The position numbers and the translations under genes are program-made. Below, piece by piece: positions 44,438-53,235 of a stretch of 64,000 nt of DNA. The DNA is from Roseovarius faecimaris. GTDB taxonomy: Bacteria > Pseudomonadota > Alphaproteobacteria > Rhodobacterales > Rhodobacteraceae. The stretch covers positions 3,106,501-3,170,500 of the forward strand of contig NZ_CP034348.1 of the NCBI RefSeq assembly GCF_009762325.1, read 5' to 3'. Under the pieces are notes generated by a model. The model worked only from the letters and a program-made list of their open reading frames with translations, searched no databases and was not told the DNA's origin. The stretch's first letter is position 1. Each line of letters opens with the position of its first letter.

Positions 44438-46477
44438 ATGAAAAAGTATCTTTTAAGCGGCGTAGCGCTACTGGCCCTTCCGGCAGCCGCCTATGCCAAC
44501 TGCCCCGCCATCAGCGTGGCTGATATGCAGGGCGTCGCCCCCGGGGCCTTCCCGCAGCAATATGAGCTGGCCGAGTTCCAGGACGCCGCGGGCTGCACCA
44601 TGGCGTTTTCGGAAAACCCCGACATCGCGGCGCTGAACGGCAAGATCGTCGGCAACCCCGACCTGCCGCCGCTGGCCGAGCGCCTGCCCGAAGAGCCGCT
44701 TGTCGTCGTGCCCTATGCCAGCATCGGCCAGTATGGCGGCACGCTCGATGTGCTGTCGAACGCGACCGAGGCCGGCACGTCCGACTTCCTGTCGGTCCGC
44801 CATGTCAACCTCGTGCGCTATTCCGATGACCTTCAGACCATCGTGCCCAACATCGCCAAGTCCTGGGAATGGAACGACGATTTCACCCAGCTGACCTTCA
44901 AGCTGCGCAAGGGCCACAAATGGTCGGACGGCGCGCCCTTCACCTCGGCCGATGTGAAGTTCTGGCATGACAACCTGATGCTCGACACCAACATCTTCGA
45001 AAAGCCCAAGGATTACGTGACCGTGGGCGGCGAAACGATGACCGTCGATGCACCGGACGAGACCACCGTCGTCTTCAACCTGCCGGCACCCAAGCCGGGC
45101 CTTCTGGCGCACTTCGCCACGCACTTTGGTCAGGGCTTCCAGCCCAAGCACTTCCTGGGTCAGTTCCACCCGGCGATCAATGCCGATGCGGACGCCTATG
45201 CGCAGTCGCTCGGATTTGAAAACGGCTATGACGCGATCAAGGCTTACTACGGCAACTCGGACTGGACGGACACGCCCACCCCGATGCTCTCGAAGCCTGA
45301 CCTCGTGGGCGGCCTGCCCAAGCACACGCATCCCACGCTGGAAAGCCACATCTATATCGGCGACACCACCGAGGGCCGTCAGCTCGTGGCCAACCCCTAC
45401 TTCCACCAGGTCGACCCGACCGGCCAGCAACTGCCCTATATCTCGGAGCAGGACGAGGTCTATATCAACGACAACGAGGTGCGTATCCTCAAGATCGTGA
45501 ACGGCGAGGTCGACTACAAGTCGCAATCGCTGCAACTGGCCTCGGCCCCGATCCTGCTGGAAAGCCAGGAAAGCGGCGGCTATTCGGTGCAGCTCAAGCC
45601 TGAAATCACCATTGGTGCCTTCGGCTTCAACGTGACCCATGAAGACCCCGAAAAGCGCAAGGTCTTCGGCGACGTGAAGTTCCGCGAAGCGATGTCGCTG
45701 GCGATCAACCGCGCAGAGCTGAACGAAGTGGGCTTCTTCGGCCAGGGCACGCCGCAGCAATATGTCGGCTTCTCGCCCCTGCCTGAGTTTGCCGATCCGG
45801 CGATGCTCACCTACATGGCGGAGTTCGACAAGGCCGGTGCCATGGCGCGCCTCGATGAGCTCGGGATGGCCGACACCGATGGCGACGGCTTCCGCGAGCT
45901 GCCCAATGGCGACAAGCTGGTGCTGAACCTCAACTACTCGACCCAGGGCATTGCCGGTCAGACCGTCGAACTGGTCAGCCAGTACTGGGCCGATGTGGGC
46001 ATCCAGTCGGTCGTCAAGGAAGTGACGCCGGATGAATACCGCTCGGCGCAATCGTCGAACAAGCTCGACGTTTCGATGTGGCGCAAAGGTCAGCCCGTGG
46101 CCATCGTGCTCGGCAATAACGAGCTCTGGGTGCCGCCGTTCGAGAACTACTTCGGCAACCGCAACGGCATGCTGTGGGCCGAATGGGTCGACAGCGATGG
46201 CGCCGCAGGCGTCGAGCCGCCGGAAGATGTGAAACAGCTCATCGCTGACATCAACGCCTTCCAGTCGGCTGACCAGTCCTCGGACGAATATGCGATGCTG
46301 GGCGCACGCCTGGTGGAGAACATGACCAAGAACCTGTTCTTCATCGGCACCGTGAATGCCCCGGCACCGCTCATTCACCACAACAACTTGAACAACTTCA
46401 CCGAGTTCAAGACCCACAGCTATGAGTATTACCGGACCTACCCGTACCGGGCGACTCAGTGGTGGCTTTCCGAGTAA
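44438..46477 (+). CDS. ABC importer substrate-binding protein, family 5 (peptide/opine/nickel type)
   Basis: 679 residues with signal peptide MKKYLLSGVALLALPAAAYA; periplasmic. Core SBP_bac_5 features: KLRKGHKWSDGAPFTSADVKFWHDN (about 156-180), DAPDETTVVFNLPAPKP, KFREAMSLAINRAELNEV. An N-terminal region of about 100 residues with two cysteines makes it longer than typical Opp/Dpp proteins of about 520-550 residues. First gene of a five-gene importer after a PhoB-like box and an AGGAGAG ribosome site. Ligand unknown; phosphonate ester is inferred from context. Confidence 0.88.
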   Translation: MKKYLLSGVALLALPAAAYANCPAISVADMQGVAPGAFPQQYELAEFQDAAGCTMAFSENPDIAALNGKIVGNPDLPPLAERLPEEPLVVVPYASIGQYGGTLDVLSNATEAGTSDFLSVRHVNLVRYSDDLQTIVPNIAKSWEWNDDFTQLTFKLRKGHKWSDGAPFTSADVKFWHDNLMLDTNIFEKPKDYVTVGGETMTVDAPDETTVVFNLPAPKPGLLAHFATHFGQGFQPKHFLGQFHPAINADADAYAQSLGFENGYDAIKAYYGNSDWTDTPTPMLSKPDLVGGLPKHTHPTLESHIYIGDTTEGRQLVANPYFHQVDPTGQQLPYISEQDEVYINDNEVRILKIVNGEVDYKSQSLQLASAPILLESQESGGYSVQLKPEITIGAFGFNVTHEDPEKRKVFGDVKFREAMSLAINRAELNEVGFFGQGTPQQYVGFSPLPEFADPAMLTYMAEFDKAGAMARLDELGMADTDGDGFRELPNGDKLVLNLNYSTQGIAGQTVELVSQYWADVGIQSVVKEVTPDEYRSAQSSNKLDVSMWRKGQPVAIVLGNNELWVPPFENYFGNRNGMLWAEWVDSDGAAGVEPPEDVKQLIADINAFQSADQSSDEYAMLGARLVENMTKNLFFIGTVNAPAPLIHHNNLNNFTEFKTHSYEYYRTYPYRATQWWLSE

Positions 46478-46592
46478 GCCTTTGCGCTTGCTTGACTGAC
46501 CTCGTTCCGGGCGGACCGCTCTCGCCCGGAACACCCAATCACAAGGACGCGGGGACGAACCCGCGCCTCACGGACGACAGGGATCCCGGGGA

Positions 46593-47600
46593 ATGCTGCA
46601 ATTCGGCAAGTTTGTACTGACACGCGCTGTCATGGCGTTGATCACGCTGATCATCGTTTCGCTCGTCGTGTTCTCGCTCATGGAGCTGGTGCCAGGCGAC
46701 TGCGCCGAACGCTACCTCGCCTTCAAGAACACCCAAGGCTCCTCGATCCAGATCGCCAACGAGCTGGAAGCCGAACGCATCCGCCTCGGGCTCGACCGGC
46801 CCTTCCTCGAACGCTGGGGCAAGTGGATCGTCGGCGCCTTCCAGGGCGATTTCGGCGATAGCTGCATCCTGCGGGTCAACATTGCCCAGCTTCTGGGCGA
46901 CAAGTTCTGGCTGTCGCTGGCACTCTGCCTCTCGGCGCTGCTTCTGGCCTATGCCATCGCCATCCCGGTGGGCATCATCGCGGCTGCCTCCAGCAACGCC
47001 GCGCTCAACAACGGGCTGCGGCTCTTCTCCTATCTCGGGCTCGCCATGCCCAACTTCCTTCTGGCGCTGATGATCATGCTGATCGGCACCGTCTATTTCG
47101 GTGAGACGCTGACCGGCCTGTTCTCCAGCGAATACCGCGATGCGCCCTGGAGCTGGGACAAGATCGTGGACCTGATGAAACACGCCTGGCTGCCCATCTT
47201 CATCCTCGGCTGGTCGGCCACGGCCTTTGCCCTGCAAACCGTGCGCGCGCTGATGTCGGATGAGATCGGTAAGCTTTACGTGACCGCCGCCGCCGCGCGC
47301 GGGGTCTATGGCCGCCGCCTGCTGTGGCGCTACCCGGCCCGGCACGCGCTGGGGCCGATCGTCAACTCGCTTGGCTTCGACCTCAACCGCATCTTCAACG
47401 AGCTGCCCGTCGTGGCCCTGATCCTGATCCTGACCGACGCGGGCTATCTGCTTCTCGAAGCGCTGGCGCGCTCCAATGACCAGCAGCTTGCCGGCGCCAT
47501 CATCTTCCTGCTCACGGCCTCCATCGTGACGCTGAACTTTTTGACCGACGTCCTGCTCGCGGTGCTCGATCCGCGCGTCCGCAAGAGCATCCTGAGGTAA
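46593..47600 (+). CDS. ABC importer permease, DppB/OppB type
   Basis: 335 residues, six helices. Binding-protein-dependent transport domain: SALLLAYAIAIPVGIIAAASSNAALNNGLRLFSYLGLAMPNFLLAL and the EAA-loop region VRALMSDEIGKLYVTAAAARGVYGRRLLWRYPARHALGPIVNSLG. Between helix 1 and the domain there is a periplasmic loop of about 60 residues with a Cys (PGDCAERYLAF). Pairs with the next gene. Confidence 0.9.
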   Translation: MLQFGKFVLTRAVMALITLIIVSLVVFSLMELVPGDCAERYLAFKNTQGSSIQIANELEAERIRLGLDRPFLERWGKWIVGAFQGDFGDSCILRVNIAQLLGDKFWLSLALCLSALLLAYAIAIPVGIIAAASSNAALNNGLRLFSYLGLAMPNFLLALMIMLIGTVYFGETLTGLFSSEYRDAPWSWDKIVDLMKHAWLPIFILGWSATAFALQTVRALMSDEIGKLYVTAAAARGVYGRRLLWRYPARHALGPIVNSLGFDLNRIFNELPVVALILILTDAGYLLLEALARSNDQQLAGAIIFLLTASIVTLNFLTDVLLAVLDPRVRKSILR

Positions 47601-47605
47601 CCGAC

Positions 47606-48772
47606 ATGACAAGCCAGACCGATCCCCAGATCAACACCCCGCTGTCAGCCGAGGACCAGAAGGCGAAAGAGGCCTATTTCACCGCCTCACAGGGTCAGCT
47701 CATCTGGGCCCGTTTCAAGAAACAGCGCGCCGCCATGATCGCCGCCAGCGTGCTGTTGGTGCTGATCCTGTCGGGCATCTTCGCGCCGTTCCTGTCGCCC
47801 TACGATCCCACCATCGCGGGCAAGAACAAGGACTATACCAACGGCGCCCCCCAGATCCCGCAGTTCTGCGACAAGAACGGCTGTTCCCTGCGCCCCTTCG
47901 TCCACGCGGTCGAGCGTGAACGCTCCATGGCAACCAATTTCCGCTGGGTGACCCAGGTCAACGAAGACAAGCGCGTCTATGTCCATTTCTTCGTCGAAGG
48001 CTGGGATTACAAGCTCTTCGGCTTTATCCCGATGGACACGCATCTTTTCGGCACCAAGGCCGAAGGCGGCTTCGTGCATCTCTTCGGCACCGATGCGTCG
48101 GGCAAGGATATCTTCTCGCGCACGCTGCATGCCATCTGGACCTCGATGCAGGTCGGCACCATCGGCGTGTTCATCGCCTTCGTGCTGGCGCTGATCATCG
48201 GCGGCGTGTCGGGCTATTACGGCGGCTGGATCGACAGTATCATCCAGATGATCACCGATGCCGTCCGAACGGTGCCCCCGATACCGCTTTTCATGGCCGT
48301 CGCCGCCTTCATGCCGCCCGAAATGACGGCCGAGGCCAGGTTCTTCTACATATCACTCATCCTGGGCTTCATCGGCTGGCCCACCCTGGCCCGGCGGGTG
48401 CGCACGCACCTTCTGACCGAACGCAATCAGGAATACGTGCTGGCCGCCCAGCTTTGTGGCGCGCCCGCGGGCCATGTGATCCGCCGTCACCTGCTGCCCA
48501 GTTTCACCAGCTACATCATCGTCGATCTGGTCATCTCCTTTCCCTACATGGTGCTCTCCGAGACCGCGCTCAGCTTCATCGGCCTCGGCCTGAAGGACCC
48601 GGTCAACTCTCTCGGCGTCATGCTGCAAAACGTGACCAGCGCCGACGTGCTGCTGAACTACCAGTGGTATTTCATTCCCGTCATCTTCTTCATCGCCCTC
48701 GTGATGGCCTTCGTCTTTGTCGGCGACGGGCTGCGCGACGCGGCCGACCCCTATTCGGATAGCCACAAATGA
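47606..48772 (+). CDS. ABC importer permease, DppC/OppC type with large periplasmic insert
   Basis: 388 residues. N-terminal cytoplasmic part and first helix (about 49-67), then an unusually long periplasmic insert (about 70-165; includes CDKNGCS with two cysteines) before FGTDASGKDIFSRTLHA, where ordinary DppC proteins resume after about 20 residues. EAA loop RRVRTHLLTERNQEYVLAAQLCGAPAGHVIRRHLLPSFTSYIIVDL is intact. Overlaps the ATPase gene by 4 bases. Confidence 0.9.
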   Translation: MTSQTDPQINTPLSAEDQKAKEAYFTASQGQLIWARFKKQRAAMIAASVLLVLILSGIFAPFLSPYDPTIAGKNKDYTNGAPQIPQFCDKNGCSLRPFVHAVERERSMATNFRWVTQVNEDKRVYVHFFVEGWDYKLFGFIPMDTHLFGTKAEGGFVHLFGTDASGKDIFSRTLHAIWTSMQVGTIGVFIAFVLALIIGGVSGYYGGWIDSIIQMITDAVRTVPPIPLFMAVAAFMPPEMTAEARFFYISLILGFIGWPTLARRVRTHLLTERNQEYVLAAQLCGAPAGHVIRRHLLPSFTSYIIVDLVISFPYMVLSETALSFIGLGLKDPVNSLGVMLQNVTSADVLLNYQWYFIPVIFFIALVMAFVFVGDGLRDAADPYSDSHK

Positions 48773-49767
48773 GCGACCTGATCACAGTCCAGAACCTCAC
48801 GCTGCAATTCCGCACCGACGAGGGCCTGATCACCGCGGTGGAGGATGTGTCCTTCCGCGTCCGCAAGGGCGAGGTGATGGGCCTTGTCGGCGAAAGCGGC
48901 TCGGGCAAATCCGTGACCGCCAAGGCGCTGATGCATCTCAACGCCAAGAACGCCGTCTACGCGCCTGAAAGCAAGATCATCCTGCACACCGATAATGGCG
49001 ATATCGACGTGCTGAGCTTGCGCAAACCTTCCGACATGACGGTGATCCGCGGCGGGGCGATCTCGATGATCTTCCAGGAACCCATGGCCAGCTTCGCGCC
49101 GGCCATGACCATCGGCACGCAGATGATCGAACAGCTTCAGCTGCATTCCGACATGACCAAGAAACAGGCCCGCGACCGCTCCATCGAGATGCTCGACCGG
49201 GTGGGCATCTCCGACCCGCACAAGCGCGTCGACCAATACGCGTTCGAGCTCTCGGGCGGGATGCGCCAGCGCGCCATGATCGCCATGGCGCTGTCGACCA
49301 ATCCGCGCCTGCTGATCGCGGACGAACCCACCACGGCGCTCGACGTGACGATCCAGGCCCAGGTGATCGACCTCATGCACGACCTGGTCAAAGAGTTCGA
49401 CATGGGCATCATCTTCATCACCCATGATCTCGGCGTCGTGGCGCAGACCTGCGATTACGTCTCGGTCATGTATCTCGGCCGCCTGATCGAAAAGGGGCCG
49501 GTGCGCGAGGTCATCCGCGACCCCCGCCACCCCTATACCCAGGGTCTCATCGCGGCCCTGCCCAAGCTCGACGATCTCGACAGCCCGCTCACCCCGGTGC
49601 CGGGCGATATCCCCTCACCGCTGGAGCGCCCGCGCGGCTGCGTTTTCAACACCCGCTGCTCCAAGATCGTCGGCGTTCAGTGCTACTCCCAGATCCCCCC
49701 TGACCTGCGGATCGACCCGGTGCACCGCGTCTGCTGTCACATCTACACAGAGGAGGGCGTGGCATGA
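48769..49767 (+). CDS. ABC importer ATPase, DppD/OppD type
   Basis: 332 residues. Walker A GLVGESGSGKSVTAKALM (about 41-58), signature LSGGMRQRAMIAMALS, Walker B LLIADEPTTALDVTIQAQ, H-loop FITHDLGVV. C-terminal oligopeptide-ABC region with Cys-rich CVFNTRCSKIVGVQCY, which in relatives holds an Fe-S cluster or zinc. ATG overlaps the preceding stop and its stop overlaps the next ATG (49764). Confidence 0.93.
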   Translation: MSDLITVQNLTLQFRTDEGLITAVEDVSFRVRKGEVMGLVGESGSGKSVTAKALMHLNAKNAVYAPESKIILHTDNGDIDVLSLRKPSDMTVIRGGAISMIFQEPMASFAPAMTIGTQMIEQLQLHSDMTKKQARDRSIEMLDRVGISDPHKRVDQYAFELSGGMRQRAMIAMALSTNPRLLIADEPTTALDVTIQAQVIDLMHDLVKEFDMGIIFITHDLGVVAQTCDYVSVMYLGRLIEKGPVREVIRDPRHPYTQGLIAALPKLDDLDSPLTPVPGDIPSPLERPRGCVFNTRCSKIVGVQCYSQIPPDLRIDPVHRVCCHIYTEEGVA

Positions 49768-50774
49768 GCGACGACAATATTCTCATCTCCGCCCGTGGCC
49801 TCTCCGTGGGCTTCCAGATCGGCAAGGGGCTGTTTGACAAACGTGTGCTCAAGGCCGTCAACGGCGTCGACGTGGATATCGAGCGCGGCTCGTTCTTCGG
49901 CCTCGTCGGCGAAAGCGGCTCGGGCAAGACCACCCTGGGCCGCGCCTTTCTCAAGGCGGTCCCGATCACCGAAGGCTCCGCCTCCTACACCGATGGCGAG
50001 GTCAGCTATGACCTGACCACGCTCGACGGCGCCGATCTCAAGGATTACCGCAAACGCGCCCAGCTCATCTTTCAGGACCCTTACGCCGCGCTCTCCCCGC
50101 GCATGACCGTGCGCGACATCATCGCCGAGCCGCTCGAAGTCATGGGCCTCACCAAGACCCGCGAGGAAACCGACGCCCGCGTGCGCGAGATCGCCGCCAA
50201 ATGCCGACTCAACCTCGAACACCTGCGCCGCTTCCCGCATGCCTTCTCCGGCGGCCAGCGTCAGCGTATCTCGATCGCCCGCGCCCTCGTGTCCGGGCCG
50301 AAATTCGTGGTGGCCGATGAAAGCGTCGCCGCCCTGGATGTGTCCATTCAGGCTGACGTGCTGAACCTGCTGAAAGAGCTTCAGCGCGACCTCGGCATCA
50401 CCTTCATGTTCATCTCCCACGATCTCTCCGTGGTCGCCCATACCTGCGACCACGTCGCGGTGATGTATCTCGGCCGCCTCGTCGAAAGCGCCCCCACCCG
50501 GCAGCTCTTCGAGGCCCCGCGCCACCCCTATACCAAGGCGCTGTTCTCGGCGATCCCGTCGCTCGACCCCGATGACACCAAATCGGCCCAGAAACTCGAA
50601 GGCGAAATTCCCTCCCCCACCAATCAGCCGCCGGGCTGCAAGTTCCACACCCGCTGCCCCTTCGCCGTGGACCGCTGCAAGGTGGAAGAACCGAAGCTGG
50701 AACATGCCGATGGCACCGGTCACGAGGTCGCCTGCCACCGCTGGGTCGAACTGATGGAGCAACACGCGCTCTGA
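49764..50774 (+). CDS. ABC importer ATPase, DppF/OppF type
   Basis: 336 residues. Walker A GLVGESGSGKTTLGRAFL, Q-loop LIFQDPYAALSPRMTV, signature FSGGQRQRISIARALV, Walker B FVVADESVAALDVSIQADVL (Ser replaces the usual Pro after the catalytic Glu), H-loop FISHDLSVV, C-terminal CKFHTRCPFAVDRC cluster. Works as heterodimer with the previous gene. Last gene of the importer operon. Confidence 0.93.
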   Translation: MSDDNILISARGLSVGFQIGKGLFDKRVLKAVNGVDVDIERGSFFGLVGESGSGKTTLGRAFLKAVPITEGSASYTDGEVSYDLTTLDGADLKDYRKRAQLIFQDPYAALSPRMTVRDIIAEPLEVMGLTKTREETDARVREIAAKCRLNLEHLRRFPHAFSGGQRQRISIARALVSGPKFVVADESVAALDVSIQADVLNLLKELQRDLGITFMFISHDLSVVAHTCDHVAVMYLGRLVESAPTRQLFEAPRHPYTKALFSAIPSLDPDDTKSAQKLEGEIPSPTNQPPGCKFHTRCPFAVDRCKVEEPKLEHADGTGHEVACHRWVELMEQHAL

Positions 50775-50851
50775 CCCCGCCCCTGGCCTCTTGCTGGCGT
50801 AAATACTCAAAATACACGGCTCACCCGCAGCACCCCATCGCCAATCCCGCC

Positions 50852-50904
50852 GCCCCCTGTTCCGGGCGCGGGGTGGGCGGGCGGGCGCGCCCGGGACAGG
50901 GGGC
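50852..50904 (+). other. 19-bp stem-loop with a G-quadruplex motif in the loop
   Basis: Arms 50852-50870 and 50886-50904 pair over 19 bases with a single wobble. With the last arm base, the loop reads GGGGTGGGCGGGCGGG (50870-50885), four G-runs separated by single bases. No T-tract follows. It lies 78 bases after the last ATPase gene and 124 bases before the Na/Pi transporter. Could act as transcription end, RNA stabiliser or structural DNA element. Confidence 0.7.
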
Positions 50905-50953
50905 ATGAGACGGCCTGATCCTGTCGAATTTGCAACAAAATGTGTGTTTATGT

Positions 50954-50982
50954 TTGTTATTGTGCAACTCAACCCCTATACT
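50954..50982 (+). promoter_or_regulatory. Candidate sigma-70 promoter of the Na/Pi cotransporter
   Basis: TTGTTA, 17 bases, TATACT in an AT-rich stretch, 45 bases before the ATG at 51028. Supports independent transcription from the importer operon. Confidence 0.5.
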
Positions 50983-51027
50983 CTCAGATCAACCACCGCC
51001 ACCGGGCCATAAATCGAGCACCCCTAG

Positions 51028-52713
51028 ATGCCCATTCTCAGCTTCCTCATTCATCTCGCCGGGGCGACGATGCTCCTGCTCTTCGCCGTGCGGATGGTGC
51101 GCACGGGCATCGAGCGCAGCTATGGCGACCGCTTCCAGGTGCTGCTCACGCAAAACCGGTGGCCACCGCGCGCGGCCCTCATCGGGGTGATGCTGGCCAT
51201 CGTTCTGCAAAGCTCGGCAGCGGTCACGCTGCTCTCGGCCGGGTTTGTCGGCAACGGGCTTCTGGGCTTCACCACCGCGCTGGCCGTGGTGCTGGGCGGC
51301 GATCTCGGCTCGGCCATCGTGATCCGCATCCTCTCGCTCGATCTGGCCTGGCTGATCCCGGTCCTGCTCGCCATTGGCGGCACGCTCTTCATCAAATCGA
51401 CCCAGCGCCACTGGCGCCAGATGGGGCGTATCCTGATGGGCGTGGCCTTCATCCTGATCGCGCTCCAGTTCCTGCGCGAGGCGATGGACCCCATCCGCGA
51501 CAGCGCCTTCCTGCCCGCCATCGCCAATTACCTCGCCGCCGATTTCGTCACCGCCTTCCTGGTGGGCGCAGCACTGGCCTTTGTCATGCATTCCTCGGTC
51601 GCGGCGATCCTGATGTGCGTGACCCTGGTTCAGATCGGGGCGATCCCCTTTGCCGCGGGCATCTCTCTCCTGCTCGGCGCCAATCTGGGCGGCGCGCTCA
51701 TTCCGGTCTGGCTCTCGCGTGGCCTGACGACCCCGGCGCGGCGCGTGCCCTGGGCCAACGCCATCCTGCGCGGCGGCTGGGCGCTTCTCGCCCTGCTCGC
51801 GGTCAACCTGCTGCCGCTGGGCGATCTGCTGCACGCGCGCGGCGGCGCCGGACTGCTCATCGCCGTGCATGTCAGCTTCAACGCGGCCCTGCTTCTTCTG
51901 ACCCTGCCGATCCTGCCTCTGGTGGAGCGCGCGGCGCAACGCCTCATGCCCGAGCCGGACACCACCCTGCCCGGCCTCGCCCCCATCGCCGAGCCCGTCT
52001 CGGCGCTCGATCCCGACATGCTCGATCAGCCGACCCTGGCGCTGGCCTGCCTCAAACGCGAACTATTGCGGATGAACGGGCTGGTCGAGGCGATGTTCGC
52101 CCCGGTGCTGCAGATCTACGACACCGGCGACCCGACCCGCATCCGCGCCCTGCGACGGGCGGATGATCAGGTCAATGACTGCCTGTCGAATATCCGCGAC
52201 TACGTTGCCTCCATCACCCCCGGAAGCTGGCAGAAATCCGAGCGCCGGGCCGCCCGCGACATGGTGGACTATGCCATCGCTCTCGAAAGCGCGGGCGATC
52301 TGATCACCCGCCGTTTCACCACGCTCGCCGAAGAGCTGCACCAGACCGGCGCCCAGTTCAGCGCCGAAGGCTGGGCCGAGATCGCCGCCCTGCACCGCCG
52401 CATCGTGGCCAATCAAAAACTGGCCGGCAACGTGCTCGTCTCCGACGATCTGGAAAGCGCGCGGCTGCTCAGTCAGGAAAAGTCCGAGCTCAAACGCGCC
52501 GAACGCACCAGCCGCAAGCGCCACCTCAAACGGCTGCAACAGGGGATGCAGGAAAGCATCGAAACCTCAGACATCCACCTTGAGACGCTGATGGCCTTCC
52601 GCGAATTCAACAACCATATCTCGGCCGTGGCCTTCCCGATCCTCTACGCCAACGGTCAGCTGCTCGAAACCCGCCTGATCGACGATCTGCCCAAGGCCGA
52701 ACGTCAGGCCTGA
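51028..52713 (+). CDS. Na+/Pi cotransporter family protein with PhoU-like C-terminus
   Basis: 561 residues. Two Na_Pi_cotrans repeats carry the QSSAAVTLLSAGFVG (about 60-74) and HSSVAAILMCVTLVQIGAI (about 190-208) motifs; about eight to nine helices end near 310. A PhoU-like helical domain follows (about 350-545; LLRMNGLVEAMFAPVLQIYDTGD, ALESAGDLITRRF). Related proteins import or export phosphate with sodium. Placement behind the phosphonate genes suggests balancing the phosphate released, but direction is unknown. Confidence 0.9.
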   Translation: MPILSFLIHLAGATMLLLFAVRMVRTGIERSYGDRFQVLLTQNRWPPRAALIGVMLAIVLQSSAAVTLLSAGFVGNGLLGFTTALAVVLGGDLGSAIVIRILSLDLAWLIPVLLAIGGTLFIKSTQRHWRQMGRILMGVAFILIALQFLREAMDPIRDSAFLPAIANYLAADFVTAFLVGAALAFVMHSSVAAILMCVTLVQIGAIPFAAGISLLLGANLGGALIPVWLSRGLTTPARRVPWANAILRGGWALLALLAVNLLPLGDLLHARGGAGLLIAVHVSFNAALLLLTLPILPLVERAAQRLMPEPDTTLPGLAPIAEPVSALDPDMLDQPTLALACLKRELLRMNGLVEAMFAPVLQIYDTGDPTRIRALRRADDQVNDCLSNIRDYVASITPGSWQKSERRAARDMVDYAIALESAGDLITRRFTTLAEELHQTGAQFSAEGWAEIAALHRRIVANQKLAGNVLVSDDLESARLLSQEKSELKRAERTSRKRHLKRLQQGMQESIETSDIHLETLMAFREFNNHISAVAFPILYANGQLLETRLIDDLPKAERQA

Positions 52714-53120
52714 TCGCCCTGCACCTCATGCACCTCGATGACATTGCCATCGGGGTCATAGAAAAAGATCTGGTGCCACCCCGTCACGGCGGCATGTGCC
52801 CAATCCGAATAGGGAATGCCCTGGGCGTCCAGATGCGCCTTGAACGCGGCGAGGTCATCGGTGCGATAGGCGATATGGCCCGTCGACACCGGGTTGACGA
52901 TCTGGCCCGTCTTGAACCCGGCCATCACGTCGCGCTGCGCAAGGTGGGTCTGAATATGCCCGTCGCTGACAAAGGCCACATCCCCGGCATAGCCCTTGCC
53001 CTTCTCCAGATTGGGCAGGTCCGAGACCGGCGGCTCCAACCCCATCACATCGCGATAGAACGCCTCCATCCGGGCCACGTTTTCCGTGGCCAGATTGACG
53101 TGATGCAGTTTCAGTTTCAT
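52704..53120 (-). CDS. VOC-family (glyoxalase-like) protein
   Basis: 138 residues, one vicinal-oxygen-chelate domain: LHHVNLATENVARMEAFYRDVMGLEPP, HIAYRTDDLAAFKAHLDAQGIPYSDWA, HQIFFYDPDGNVIEVHEV. Metal ligands by family are the His of LHHVNL, His of GHIAYR and Glu of NVIEVHEV. Could be a dioxygenase, glyoxalase or resistance protein. Its stop overlaps the end of the Na/Pi gene by 10 bases, and the palindromes at 53176-53219 lie in its promoter region. Confidence 0.86.
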   Translation of the reverse strand: MKLKLHHVNLATENVARMEAFYRDVMGLEPPVSDLPNLEKGKGYAGDVAFVSDGHIQTHLAQRDVMAGFKTGQIVNPVSTGHIAYRTDDLAAFKAHLDAQGIPYSDWAHAAVTGWHQIFFYDPDGNVIEVHEVQGDQA

Positions 53121-53175
53121 GGCGTCCGCTCCTCTGCCGGGATCTTCGGCAAAACCCTGTCAATCCCCCTGCCGC

Positions 53176-53219
53176 GTTTTGTACAAAACAGGGGGTGATT
53201 TTGTACAAAACGTACAAAA
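53176..53219. promoter_or_regulatory. Repeated TTTTGTACAAAA operators upstream of VOC gene
   Basis: GTTTTGTACAAAAC (53176-53189) and TTTTGTACAAAA (53199-53210) are perfect palindromes with centres 22 bp apart, then a half-like GTACAAAA (53212-53219). They lie 56-99 bases before the VOC start and after the dapA stop. The 22-bp spacing puts the two dimer sites on the same DNA face. The factor is not recognised. Confidence 0.6.
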
Positions 53220-53235
53220 TTCTCTACGTTAACGC

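Noticed and set aside
44468-46534. Open frame of 688 codons on the minus strand opposite the binding-protein gene
   Set aside because: Low-complexity antisense translation; the plus-strand gene has a signal peptide and clear SBP_bac_5 motifs.
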